DNA from: Coptis chinensis | Taxonomy: Eukaryota; Streptophyta; Magnoliopsida; Ranunculales; Ranunculaceae | Length of the DNA stretch: 64,000 bases | Assembly: GCA_015680905.1 (NCBI GenBank) | Contig: CM027377.1 | Span: forward strand, 87,935,001-87,999,000 | Direction: 5' to 3' | Shown: positions 44,488 to 57,300 of the stretch, piece after piece | How positions within the stretch are numbered: the first letter of the stretch is position 1 | Layout: each line of letters starts with the position of its first letter | The notes under the pieces: generated by a model | Seen by the model: the letters and a program-made list of their open reading frames with translations, nothing else | Told to the model about the DNA's origin: nothing | Databases searched by the model: none | Position numbers and translations under genes: made by a program

Positions 44488-47400
44488 ATGGAGGGAGAGG
44501 CCGAAGCCCTCCTCATTTCAGTCTCGTCATCAGCAGCCACCACAGAGAAGAAGAAGAAGAAGAAGCAAAAGAAGAGAAGCAAGAATAGCGTTGATTGTGA
44601 AAGCCAGAAGAAACCCAAACTTGTAGTTGCTTCTCCCTATTTTCCTCACCAAAAAAATCTTCCTACCATCATCAATCCCGACAACCAAAATCCCCCAAAT
44701 AATAAGAGGAGGAAAAAGAAGAAGAAGAAACATGAGAATGTGGATATACCCGATTTCATAGAAGCAGCCCATTTTCAGACGTCCACACCTCCGAAACATG
44801 AGAAGCCAAAAGTCAAAGCAAGGGAGGAGGAGGACAATAATAATAGTAATGTTTCTGAGAAATTGTCAACGACGGCGACCAAGAATTTCGATGAAATCCT
44901 AGCCCGGTATCGCTACTGTCCCACTCCTCCGAGCAAAGACAACAATGTGGTTCGTATGGAAGACGGCGGTGGATCATTGAAGAAGAAGAAGAGAAAGAGT
45001 GGGTTCGGTAATGCACCCTATTCCAATCCTAATAATTATGGAATGGGTGTGCATGAAGAAGAAATGGTGGAGAAGGAGCAGCCAAAGGAGGAAATTATCG
45101 AGAAGATTCCTAAGAGAAGGAAGAAAAAAATAAAACAGGAGATTCACCAACATCTGGTTGTCTCCCCTTATTTCCTTCAATCCGATACAACCCTGGACGA
45201 CCAAGAGGTAAACGAGACTCCTTCTACTCCTTTTTTATTAAACAAACATGACGAATGCAATGGAAGTTTGACCAAGGAAAGTGAAGTTCATGCGAAATTA
45301 GATAATCCCACTGGAGCTCATGAGAAGAAATTGCTTGAAGAAATGGGGCATTCCAAGGAGGAGAAAAAGAAGAGAAACAGGTTTAAAAAAGAGAAACAGG
45401 TTCTACTTCCTGTTGTCTCCCCTTACTTTCATCAAAAGTTGTGTGACCAAGAGGTACAGGTAAAAGACACCGACAAGGACGTAGTGGCTCCGGAGAAATT
45501 GAAATCCCCAAAGCGAAAATCAGGAATCAAGGCTTCTTCTTACCTGCAAAAGAATGACTCCAAAGAAAGTTTGTCCTATTCAAATCCCATTTATAATGGA
45601 GTTGATGAGAAGGAAATGCGTCAAGAAATGGAGCAACCAAAGGAGGAGAAGATTTTGCATTCCAAGAGAAAGAAAAAAGTGAAAGAGGTTCACCTTCGGG
45701 TTGTCTCTCCTTACTTCCTTCAATCCACTACGGTTAAAGGCGAGGAGGAAGTAGTCGTGACCCCAAAGCCAAAAAAACCAAAGAAGGCTCCTTCTGTTTA
45801 CTTGAGCAACTCAGAACAAGGAGAAACTTTAGACGACAACTCTGTGGAAAGCAAGAAGAGAAACACGTGCAGAAAGTGTCCAATAAAATCACCTGTTCTT
45901 TCGGCTGCTCAAAAGCAAGATGAGGCTTACAGAAGAAAAGATCCCGATAACACATGGAAACCTCCGCCTTCTAAAATTGGGCTCCTCCAAGAGCAGCATT
46001 TTAGTGACCCTTGGAGGGTTTTGATCATATGCTTGCTACTTAACCGCACTACCGGTACACAGGTATGGTGTTACTTCTCTCATTGTTCTTTGCGTATGCA
46101 ACTTAATTTGCATTACTGGTAACTGAATTCTAGTTTTGGTGTTCTATGATAATCTCAGAATGCATATCTAATTTTCTTCTTGGATTAGGTTCAGAGCTTA
46201 TCAGCCAGATAACTAAAATCTAAATGTACCTTTTTCAGTGTTTGCTAGTTGCACTAAAATGTCGTAAAGTGCAAAATTGAGTACTTAGTTTGCAAGACAC
46301 GTTTGACAAACCCCCTCAAAGTTGCTGAATGTTGACTATTTGGATGCATCTATCTGTGCTTTCCCATTTGGTTGGTGAGATACAACCTTTGTTTACCCTG
46401 GAAAATCCCTTGGGGAATGACCTCTGTTTGATTTGCGTCACAGTTTCACACACCAAACATAGTGGAAGGTTTACAATCATTTAGGCACTTCCTGGACCCC
46501 AAAATGGTATTGTAATCTAGACCTATCAATTAATTTTGGTTAGAATTGAATTGGTTAATGGTAAAAATATATCAGTATTGTCAACAAACACAATGACTTT
46601 GAGGACTGTTTACCGTATAAACTGTATACTGGAAATGTTTTTTTTTTTTTTTTTTTAAGCCTCTAGGGCCTAAGCAAACTTGAAGACTGTTTTATTTTAC
46701 CAAAAGACATTCATAGACGTGATGAAAGTTGCAGAGTATAATGGAACAAGTTTCTCAATGTACCTAAGTTATTTATGCAAGAAGTACAGAACCCAGAACC
46801 CGCAAGATTTTTTATTTGAACCCCTCAAGTTTCCGTCCAATTATCCTCTTGATTGAAGACATAAATCAGCTTTTCTATACAGGTTGTGCTAAGCTAGCCT
46901 TAGATCGTTAAAACTAAAAGAAAAGAGATTGATTGAAAAAAGTGACGAGGAGAGAGACGTGATGACATCTTCATGACTACATGCTCTTGAGTTGTGCATG
47001 TGAATAACTAGAGGCATCTGTCAAAACTTATGAGTAGCTTGGCTGTTGAATCAGAAATCGGCTACTAGTTGGTGGTTGAAGAGGAAGTAGCTATTTATTC
47101 TGAATCCGCCATTTCTTCTGATAAGATTTTTTCTTCCAAAGTAACATATATGCCACATTTTATCACTAATAATCCACTATCGGCATTAAACAAAACAACA
47201 CATGAAGTCTCTTATAAAACACAAAGAAGTCCGTGGTTGACGATTTGATTAGTCATCTACAATCTCGATATCGATCCCATCACCATCCTTGTTTACAAGT
47301 GTTATTGAGCTTCGCGTTTGACTCCTTGTTTTGAACTGTAATGCACTTGTAGCAATCTCGATTTCTTCCCTGATTTCTTCTGAATTTGGAAACTCCCAGA

Positions 47401-50252
47401 GTCCCAGATCATCTCTTTCTTTGGTACTTATGCAGAACCTCAGAATCATGGAAGACTTTTGTGCAAGCTCCACACCCATATCTCCAGTCATATTTCGATC
47501 CTCAATTTTCCTGATGCAAGTGTTTAATGCATCTACAGCAGTGCCATCAATCTTCAGCTTTCCTTGTTCCGCCGTTCTTGATTATTTGAGATCTGGTTTG
47601 GTCTTTTGTCATGCCTAGTGTTGTTTTCATATCTGTTTTAGATGCGTCCTTCCTCGAAGCTATATTCAGTCTTGAATGTAGTTGACTTATCACTTGTGTG
47701 ACCATAAAAAATTTGGTCGAGCAGGTGAAATTTTTTCTCTGCTAGGGAGAAGGGAACAAATTGTTGTCATGTCACCTGTACAATTTCTTTGTTGCGTCCA
47801 TTTACCTAATGCACTTGCATGCAATAGGAGATGTGAACTGGTTGATTGTGAACTATGTTACATGGACACACTGTATTTTAAAAATAATCCGTGTCGGATA
47901 TGTATCCACGTGTCCAAGACACGGACACATTGTTTGATATACCTCAGTTTTTGATATTTCGCTGTATCTGACATTTCGTATCCATATCAGATACGGACAC
48001 CTGTCCGTGTCAATGTAACTTAGATTGTGAACCACCACTGTTGTTGTCCGCGACAACCGGGATTGAAACCCACAAATTGAAGATGGGAGATGGCAAGTTA
48101 TGTAACCACCCTGCAAACAATAAATAACAAACACACACGAGAAAACCTATCTCACACGAATACAAAGTTTATTAACCAAGTATGGCTGGTCAAACCTACA
48201 ACTCGAAATAGAGTTTATTAACTAATTAAATTAGAAGCTAGACTTCTAATTCAAATTGGAAACTAAAAACATCTAATTTTAAAAATAACCTATGCTAAAC
48301 ACATCAAAATAGCATCCAAACATGATTCTATAGTCCATAATATATTAACGATTTGGAAATAAATCAAGGGTGTGGAACCCTATGATGGTCATCCCCTCTC
48401 GTTGAAGCCATTTTTTCTGGCTTAGCCACTATGACTGATTTCTCTACTTACCGTATTATCTGGAACAGGGCCTGATGCGGCAGTAGTTGTACTTCCGTTG
48501 TCATCATCCGTGCTTATCTGACCTCTCCGGTACTTCCATAGGGTAGTGCTCATCTTTAATATCATTTCTGACCGAGCTTTGTATAGCTTCCTTATTTGCT
48601 GCCCCCACGACAGGGGAACCATCTTCTGTAGTAGTTTTCTTACTTTCCTTTGGTTCTAATTTATGTCTCACTTGTTTTGATTACACATCTTCTATGTCTT
48701 CTTTCCACGGTGAAAATAATGGCCAGATTTTGTATTGTTTATGAATTATATCAGATGCTTGTTCTGAGGTGCATACGAATACTTGGCATTGATATGCTTT
48801 ATGGAAGTGGAACCTAGGTTCAAGCCAATATTTGTGCCCAACCTTTCTACAATAGAATCTCGATAAGATATTACTCTTGGGACTAGGGAAAATCCATTAA
48901 TTAAGTGGGGTTTTAATTAATTGGTAAATTGTTAATGTATTAATTAATCGATAAAGTTTTAGTTATTAATTTTTTCAAGTATTTTTCGTTTTTTTTAAAC
49001 TTGTAAATGTACATTTTTTTTTTCTTGATAAATGTGCAACATTTTAGTTCTAAGGATAGCATGCCGTCACTAGGGCCTAAGATCAGGCCGAGAGGCGTAG
49101 TGCTTAACAGAAATTTTTTTATACATTTAAAACAAGTTCTATTATGTAGAAGCTAGAAAATTCTTACAGATCGAAGTGATATTATACAATCCTTGTCATA
49201 TGGTATTTAATTGGCCTTTGTTAATCAAACACATCCTATTCTACCAACCTACAACACTACACATCATAGTTGGTGTCACATATACTTTATATTAATTCGT
49301 GGAATTAGTGAGAACTCTACGTGGCAACTTTTTAAATCTATTATCTTACAGATTTAGTGAAATTATTAATTTAGTTCATTGGCCCAAGTCCAGAAAAATC
49401 TATTATATAAGTGCGATAATTAATTTATCACGTATCAATTTAACTTAATGAGGTTCTATTTTAGTTTTTGGATTTCTGCAATCTTTTACGCAATAAATGA
49501 ATTTTAAAATCATATTCCTAATTGTAATTGACTGAGCCTGATTATCTTAAATGGAACATGTTTTATTTCAAAAACAAAAAAATATTTTATAAACAACTCA
49601 TCACCCCCTTAATACATTTTTATGTATTTATTCTTTTTATTCTATCTTATTTTTATTGTATCTGAATACAACTAGAAATCGTCTTGGTGCATGCGTTTTG
49701 ATTGTGTAGTGAATCAATAGATTATTGCTCAAGTACCCATCTAGTTGGGACACCATGACGCTTTGTCTATAAACAGTTCAGTTATTGAAGAGAAGTAGAT
49801 TGCAGGGTTGTTATTTCATGGTGTCCACATTGCAAGTACCCTAATAGGGTTAAGGATCTTTCTCAGGCTCGAAGGGTAATTTCGGATCTCTTCGAATTAT
49901 GTCCGGATGCCAAGACGGCAATGGAAGTTGTCACAGAGGACATAGAAAAGGTGATAAAGAGCTTAGGACTTTTCCGGAAAAGAGCACAGATGATTCAGCG
50001 CCTCTCTCAAGAGTATTTGGAGGATGGCTGGACGCATGTGACCCAACTTCATGGTGTTGGCAAGTAAGTGAGCGCCATCTTGGTCAGCTGAATGTTTTGA
50101 ATTCTCTTGGCCCATTGGTTTAAGGTGTTTAAATGTTTTTTGTCAGGTATGCAGCAGATGCATATGCAATATTCTGTACAGGGAAATGGGATAGAGTGAA
50201 ACCGATGGATCACAAGCTGAATGAATACTGGGATTTTCTATGTAAGTTATGA
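44488..50252 (+). CDS. MBD4L: MBD4-like DNA glycosylase (HhH-GPD family)
   Basis: Three exons, 44488-46062, 49867-50063 and 50147-50252, with GT-AG borders and correct phases, give about 625 residues. Family role: a nuclear base-excision-repair glycosylase that removes uracil or thymine from mismatches. The long first exon is Lys/Glu-rich and disordered. It has nuclear-signal-like runs ([12 protein letters not shown]) and four spaced copies of VVSPYF (near residues 46, 222, 308 and 404), a mark of plant MBD4-like proteins. The catalytic domain begins at [19 protein letters not shown] (about residue 508) and continues [18 protein letters not shown], then the helix-hairpin-helix [16 protein letters not shown] and [14 protein letters not shown] with the catalytic Asp. 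No methyl-CpG-binding domain is seen, as usual in plants. Intron 1 is 3.8 kb. All key residues are kept, so it is probably functional. Confidence 0.93.
47249..47590 (-). pseudogene. Unrecognised gene fragment within the MBD4-like intron
   Basis: A minus-strand frame reads [20 protein letters not shown], then [20 protein letters not shown] and on to IEIVDD and a stop at 47249. Its amphipathic, non-repetitive composition looks like the C-terminus of a real protein rather than random sequence. The upstream part breaks near 47590. I do not recognise the family; it could be a retroposed or captured fragment. Confidence 0.4.
48850..49461. mobile_element. Emigrant-like (pogo-type) MITE, decayed
   Basis: Left end CAATAGAATCTCGATAAGAT after TA (48848-48849); right end in inverse form, TTAATGAGGTTCTATTT followed by TA. 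The pattern CAGTA(A/G)AACCTCTATAAATTAATA with TA target is that of plant Emigrant elements. About 610 bp, no coding capacity. Confidence 0.6.
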
Positions 50253-51380
50253 GAAAATTGCGGAAGTGGTTTTGTTTCAGGTGGTAAATTATGGCAAGTG
50301 ATGATGACAAAATGCAAAGTCTGTTTAGGTCATGTATCAAGCATTCTGTGCCAGGGTTTGTTTGTACTGAACTTAAAAAGGAAGGTGAATTGTAGGTGGA
50401 CACAGATATTAAGCAGACCCGTATTTCTTTTTTGTCCGTTTAAAGAATTAGAGAAAAGAAACTTTATGACCGTAACTTTTAATATGATATGTGGAGGCGA
50501 CTATCGTTCAATTTGAGAGGCATATAAACAATTGTCCAATTATGGTTAATGAATGGAGGGCATTTCTTCTTCTTCAGCATAAATACCTGGTTATGCTTAG
50601 ACTGACTAATTATACAGTAGAACTTCGATAAGTTAATACCCTGGGACAGCAAAATCCATTAATTAATCGGTAAATTAATAATGATATTAGTTAATGGGGA
50701 ATCTTGAACTTTAGCATGCAAATATAGACAACTGTGGTGAGTGTGAATATCACGTGTAATGGGGAATCTTGAACTTCATGCAAATGTAGTCGCGCGTAAA
50801 CTACTCCACTTCGCATTGACGACTTGGGAGAGGAGAGTTGAGAAAATTGTTTTCATTGTAGAAAGTTAGAAACTGGAATGAAAAGTCCCATAGATTTAGC
50901 CATCCTTTTTATCATAAATTTTGATGAAATTATTCTTGTGATGTTGAGAAAAGAAGAACGTGACTTCTTTTATTACACCACTTGTTCTGTTGTTCATGCG
51001 TCCTCAACTTACATATATTATTGGTTTTTATCCAATCGCATATGAGGTATACTACCTTCATTTTCAAACATATTATATTATAACAGAACATCTAAATAAG
51101 TTTTTCATTTGTAAGCATCTAAATAAGTTAATAAACCTGAAACTGACTGCAGCCTTAGAATGGATATTTTAAAAAAGTAAAAACCTAATGAAGAAAATCC
51201 ATTTCGAAATTTTGGAAAAGAGATGATCTACAACTTTACATTAAGTTGATAAATATCTAGATGGTACATTTTCAAAAGCTTTTACGAGTGACCAACTGCA
51301 TGGCATCTAAACCAGTCGAGCCAAAAATACATGCACTATTTCCCATCATAAAACAGAGAGTCCAACATTCCCAATTCTGT
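50253..51380. other. Spacer between the convergent MBD4-like and SKIP31-like genes
   Basis: Holds both 3' ends. A second partial Emigrant-like end (CAGTAGAACTTCGATAAGT after TA) lies at 50615-50700, and an 18-base repeat (atggggaatcttgaactt) occurs at about 50695 and 50760. No gene. Confidence 0.55.
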
Positions 51381-54300
51381 TCAACAAAATCTCAACGCGG
51401 CTTCCAGCTCCTTCTCATCCACACAGTCATACCCTAGTACATAAGCCCGTGCTGTCCAAATCCATAAAAAATAAACATTGATAAGTACAAAGGAATTCCA
51501 TAATAAGAACTATCAAAGCTGAGAAGCATTACCAAATCTGCCAGATCCCATGAATGGCTCTGTTTCATCAGTCACACCCCCTTGTTCCTAAACTCAACAA
51601 AAGTAAAAAGCATAAGGATAGTGAACGCTTTCGCAGGTCAAACGAAATACAATTAAAACAGGGGGTATCTCAAATTAACCCATTTTATTATTTTTGAAAA
51701 CTGGAAAAAAGGGTAATCACAACAACCTCTGTTTTCAGTTTTTTTTTTTTTTGATGATTGATGAAATTCGTTAATTAACATGTCAAAAATTTACAACAAT
51801 TTACAACTAACAAGCCTCCCCAAATACCCCAACCCATTTCACAATGAAAGTGTGTTCCAATTACAAATAAAATCTTGATAGGTCACCCCTTTGAGACTAA
51901 GTTACCCGTAACTCCTCTTTATCCTTTCCATCACTTTGTGCAAATCTCTTTTGACTTGTTCAAAGAACTAGTATTTCTCTCTTTCCACAATATCCACACA
52001 ATAGCACCAGGGAGATGCTCTACTACCCACGTGGCCTTGCTAGAAAGCGGTTGAGAGATAACCTCCCTGCAAGTACCTCCTTGACGTTAGTCGGTAACCT
52101 CCACAGTTTGTTAAAAGATGCCAAGAATGGGCCCAAAATACCCCCATTACAACAACCATATTAGTCAAGGATTTGATATTACGGTACTGGCAATTATGAT
52201 CTACATGGTCCTCTTACACTCTTCAACATGCCATATAATCAGTGAGCTATCTTATTCTGGAATCAGAGATTCAGCTTAATCTTCCACATAGACTTGGAAA
52301 TTTGGGATATATACTTCATATCAAACCATCTACTACAAGACAGTATCATAGCATCTAATGTGATGTGAATTAGGGTTTCACATTAATAATTGAGTCCTAT
52401 ATTAGTTTCTTTGTCATTAGAGAGTACTAGAATTGGAATAGTTAGTATTTTGAGGTTATTTAGTATAAAGTTATTTTTGGGCTATTATTAATTCCGAATT
52501 TAGGGTGTTTTAATAGATTTAGAAATTGTTTTCCTATATAAAAAGTTGTAGGCCTTTGGCCAAGTTAGTTTTGGAGATTGAATTGAATCGATTTTATTGA
52601 CGATTCGTGGAATTTGTTTAATTGCAATTGTAATTGCATCAAATTGGTATCAAGAGCTAGATTTCAAAGCTTCTATTGCCTTTGAAAGTCTTGCTTAATT
52701 GTCTTATCACTAAAGAAGATAAAAGAATTAGGGAAAACACTTTTGATAAATTGGTTTGTGGTTTCTTCTGCAAAAAAGAAAACAAGATTCAACTTTTTTT
52801 TAGGGTTATAGAAAAAGCGCAGTACTGTTCACTGCATTGCTGTTCATCGACATTGTGTCACTGTGTTATTGGTCATGTTATTCATTGTGAAAAAAAAATA
52901 AAAATCTTATGCCAACGACAATTAGAGAACTTAATGTGAAGTTTGAGGCATTAGAGAAGAGTGTGAATGATAAATTGAGAAAACATCTAGTTATGATGAG
53001 AATTCATTGCTTTAGATGAAAATTTTGAGAAATTGAAAGTGGATTTGACGACTTCTCTTGATATACGTTTTGCCAAATTAAAAGATTTATTAACGAATGG
53101 GAAGGAACCTCGTAGAGATAATTTGCCTCCTCCCATTATTGTGCAACGTCTTCCACCGACTGAGCGTGAATTCAAGCCTACGGTTGACATTCCATAGTTC
53201 ACAACTATATTGGAACCCGAGGTTTGTCTTGAGTGGATTGCTACGATAGAGAATACGTTTGTTTATCAACACGTCAGAGGACAGTAAAGTTGCTTGGGCT
53301 GCTACTAGGCTTCAAGGTTTTGCTTTGATTTGGTGGACATAGTTTCTCCAAGAGCACCTGCTCCAGAATTTGGGTCAAGTCACTACATGGGAGCGCATGA
53401 AAGAAGCTTTTGGTTACTAAGTTTGTGCCTATGAATTATGCGCAACAATTGTACGGGAAGTTGCAAGATTTGACACGAGTCTAAGTTTATGCAGGCGTAT
53501 ACCGAGTCCTTTTACCGTCTACAGTCACGTTGCAACCTACCAGAGAGTGAGGAAGTCCGCATTTTTCGTTATCTGCATGGTCTTAGGGGAGACATTCATT
53601 ATGATTTAGTCCATGTTCGAATTAATACTCTGGAGGAAGCTTATAGTTTTTGCTAGTGAGTTTGAGAAGAAAATAAGTTACCTTTCTTCCATGTCATCTT
53701 ACAAAGCTACTCCCATAGGTCCGAAGAGTGCTACAGTTGTGGTCAAAAAGGTCATGTTCAAGCAAATTGTCCTAAGAAGCCGGTTCTGACTATTGATATG
53801 GAGACATCTCAACTTGAGATGAAAGAGGAAGCGCAAGGATACACATCTTCGAGAATTCTTACTCCAGCAGATACAGGGTTCCCTATGCTTATGGAACATG
53901 TTTCGCCTATTGCAGAGTCTACACGTGATAATGTATTTCGATAGAGTGCTACTTTATATAATACACTGGTTTCTAAGACTTGGCTCATGTGATTTTGGAT
54001 AATGGCAGTACTATTTCTATGATTTCTCGTCGTATGGTTGATACACTTGGTTTGACTACTATGGTAGACCGGCGACCGAGGAATACATTCTTTTAGAGTT
54101 GGAGATTTTGAGGAATTGGCAAAGATAGTCGAGTTGATGTTCGCATGGGAGATTTTAATGACTGTTCTTTGTCATGTGAGTAATTTTTGATGCATTTGAC
54201 TTGGTCTTAGGCACCACTTGGCAGTATAGTGTCCGAGCTGTTTATCGTGCATGGGAGCAAACTTATCATATTTCTCAGGGTCGGCATGTTTTTAATATGC

Positions 54301-57300
54301 ACAATCAGCCATTGCGAAAGATGTCGTCTCATCATATGGTGCTTGCTCAAGCTGGGAAGAATGCTTATTTACCACCTCATCATCGTGCCAATTGGAGATC
54401 TAAGAAGACTTTTAACTCGTCGAAGTCGAGTTCTTCAAGTGGGGGTGGGGGAGTATGATACGAATTAGGGTTTCACATTAATAATTGAGTCCTATATTAG
54501 TTTCTTTGTCATTAGGGAGTACTAGAATTGGGTTAGTTAGTATTTTGAGGTTATTTAGTATAATGGTATTTTGGGGTTATTAGTAATTCCGAATTTAGGG
54601 TGTTTTAATAGATTTAAAAGTTGTTTTCCTATATAAGGAGTTGTAGGCCTTTGGCCAAGCTAGTTTTAGAGATTGAATTCAATCGATTTTATTGAGGATT
54701 CGTGGAATTCGTTTAATTGCAATTGCGATTGCATCACAATGGTTAACATGTCTTCTATCCAGACAAGTTCGGTTTTAATCAAAGGCACAATCCGCGAACC
54801 AAACTAGGGTTTGCTCAGTTTTGGTTAGAAACCGTGAAGCAGATCTGAACTGCTGATAACCACAATAACCAGCTGTTCGGACAGATTAAGTTTGTTTCAT
54901 GGGCTGGAGGTTCTTTTGCACACCCTAGCTGTATTTGACTCGAGACAGTCACTTCTAGCAGTGTTTCCCAGCCAAGATAACTTTTACGAAGTCACATCCC
55001 AGTGCAGGGTATAACTATCACTTGCTTGCTTGCTTATGTAATTGCTGAGACAGGACGGATTGCACACTGCCCCCTTAATTTGAATTTTCATCTGCTATAA
55101 ATGTCGGAGTATTACTCATTGTCCATTTTCAGAACAAGGAGTTTCCATTGTTTGTGATTTAGGGGTGGAATTCAAGCCGAGCTGCTCGGACTCAGCTTGG
55201 GGCCATTCATTTTTTAAACGAGCCAAGCTTGAGCTTACTTTAAAACTCGTTTTATAAACGACCATGATGAAGCTCAGCTTGATAAACTCGTATACCATCC
55301 TCATAGTGTAAAATAACTAAGTTACTCGGTATCGGCTCGGACGTGGCTCGAGCTCGTTCATATAATATATGAACCAAGCTTGTGCCTTTTTTAAAGCCCA
55401 TTTAAATAAACAAACCGAGCATAGTGAAGCTCGGCTTAATAAGCTCGAATTCCACCCCTAGTGTGGTTGTTACTCCCATTCTAAAGATGAATGTGGTTGA
55501 ATCACTTGGTAAAAGAGTACAGCACGAATCAGAGTAGTAAAACAAAAGGAAAAAATCCATAATGTTAAAAAGCACTGAAATGGTTAGCAGACAGATATAT
55601 CCAAAAGTAGAAAACGTTCATTGAAAAATATTTTACTCACAGCATCTGGTTCCGTTTCTGTAGGTGAGAGCACTGTATCAAAACAGTGACCAGAAACAGT
55701 ACACACCCAAAGACCAGTATTGGTATCCATCAAAACCTCCCTGCATGTATCACCGCATACTGCAAAACAAGAAGATACAATAAGTGGAGAGGAAAAAGAA
55801 AGGCCTACAGACCTGTGCAAGAGAAGAGGAAACAAGTTAAGATGGGGCAGTACTTCCTACCATGAACCCGTCCAGTCTTCTCACATAAAAAAACATTTCC
55901 GATCTGGTAGTAGGAACAAGTGTCCCCAGAGCAAGCATGGCCGGCAACCACCTCATCGGTCAAACCCCTGCTGACTCTCCACATAGACACTTGATCAGCC
56001 ACTGTTTTGTCAAGAATTATACGGTCATCGTTCACCTTCACATATGAAAATAATGATCAAGGACAACATCCTCAGACTTTATGTGGGGATGAAAAACAGA
56101 TACAGGATCAAGAGAAATTCAAAATACGTACTTGGAGCTCCTTAATAGTTAGCTCCTTCAGGAAAAATTAGACACTTACCAAAAAATATGTATCCTAAGC
56201 CACCTATAACATTAAGGTAACTTCCTACTTTTATTATAACTTAAATATAGGCTATAAACACTTCTAAATAACTGCTTATCATCTTATGCACAGGAAGAAA
56301 CTGTAAGGAAGTGAGAAGGTGTTCGAATTAATCTTTACTTGTGAAGGAAGAGGTGCCTGGCTTCTCTTAGCAACTTGCATTTGAATATAATACTCCTTAA
56401 ACTCAGTGGGAGTGTTACGAACAAACTGAAACATGTCTTCTTCATCACGCTGCAAGAAAAGTGGAAGCTCCTTACAAAGTTCAAAAAATAAACAAAAAAA
56501 TAAACATCCAACGAAAAGTGCTCGTCTTTACTGCTAACAAGAAATCTTGTTAGGAATTTCAGATTAACATCTTTGGATGCTACATAAAGTGTTAGGCCGT
56601 CCATGGCATAGCTGATATTATACAATAACTGTACGATAAAAAAGGAAACATCTAACGAAAGGTGCTTGCCTTTATGTGTTGTGATCTTCTGTCATGTTCA
56701 AGTCTAGACTAGTCAACTAGTTGTTTTCTCGATGATCAATCAATAGAAAATAAGTAGATCTTGTGGAATTAATATCCATAAACTATTAATTTGTTCAAAT
56801 TAAAATTATACTGCGCTAAAGAATAATGAAAACCTGTGAATAGTATGCGATTTGTAATGCTATTGGCAAAAACTACCATGTTTTTTCAAGGCCTCTAGTT
56901 TTTGTTTACGCTACTTTTAACCATTTAGACTCTTTGAGTCTTTGTTATTTGGAAAGACACTCTCGCTAAAAGCCTTCATTTTCTCATCCTTTCTAATCAC
57001 CCCTAGTAAAAAGAAAGAAAAACCCTAAGGTTTTCTTCTTTCGTGCACATCTCCATGAAATCCATGATCTTTACCTTTCACTTATTCTAGCATAGCTGAT
57101 ATAGTAAGCAGAGATACTACTAAGAAAATAAGCAGTAAAGTGACATCAATTGAAGATGTTTGTGGTAAATTTCAGAAGTAAAGCTGATAGGTGAGGCCTG
57201 CAATTGCTAGGAACAAATCTGCCCCAAGGGGTTCTTAAGAGGCTTGGGAAGGAAGCATTAAGCTAATGCAAGTAGTGTTCCCTGTTCCTTTTTCCCTGTT

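Larger units (their letters stand above)
46063..49866 (+). other. Long intron 1 of the MBD4-like gene
   Basis: Contains a T/A-rich run at 46638, a minus-strand gene fragment (47249-47590), a frame at 48422-48622 (-) of unknown nature, a dyad-rich stretch (GTGTCCAAGACACGGACAC and GATACGGACACCTGTCC, 47900-48020) and an Emigrant-like MITE (48850-49461). The correct junction TGTTTC...CAG|GCTCGAAGG at 49866 is supported by continuity of the protein. Confidence 0.7.

Noticed and set aside
44530-45204. Minus-strand Leu/Phe-rich frames opposite the MBD4-like exon 1
   Set aside because: Antisense of Lys-rich (AAG)n codons produces poly-Leu/Phe artefacts.
47900-48020. Dyad-rich GTGTCC/GGACAC region as a regulatory hairpin
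   Set aside because: The inverted repeats are imperfect and spaced, with no context linking them to MBD4-like gene control.
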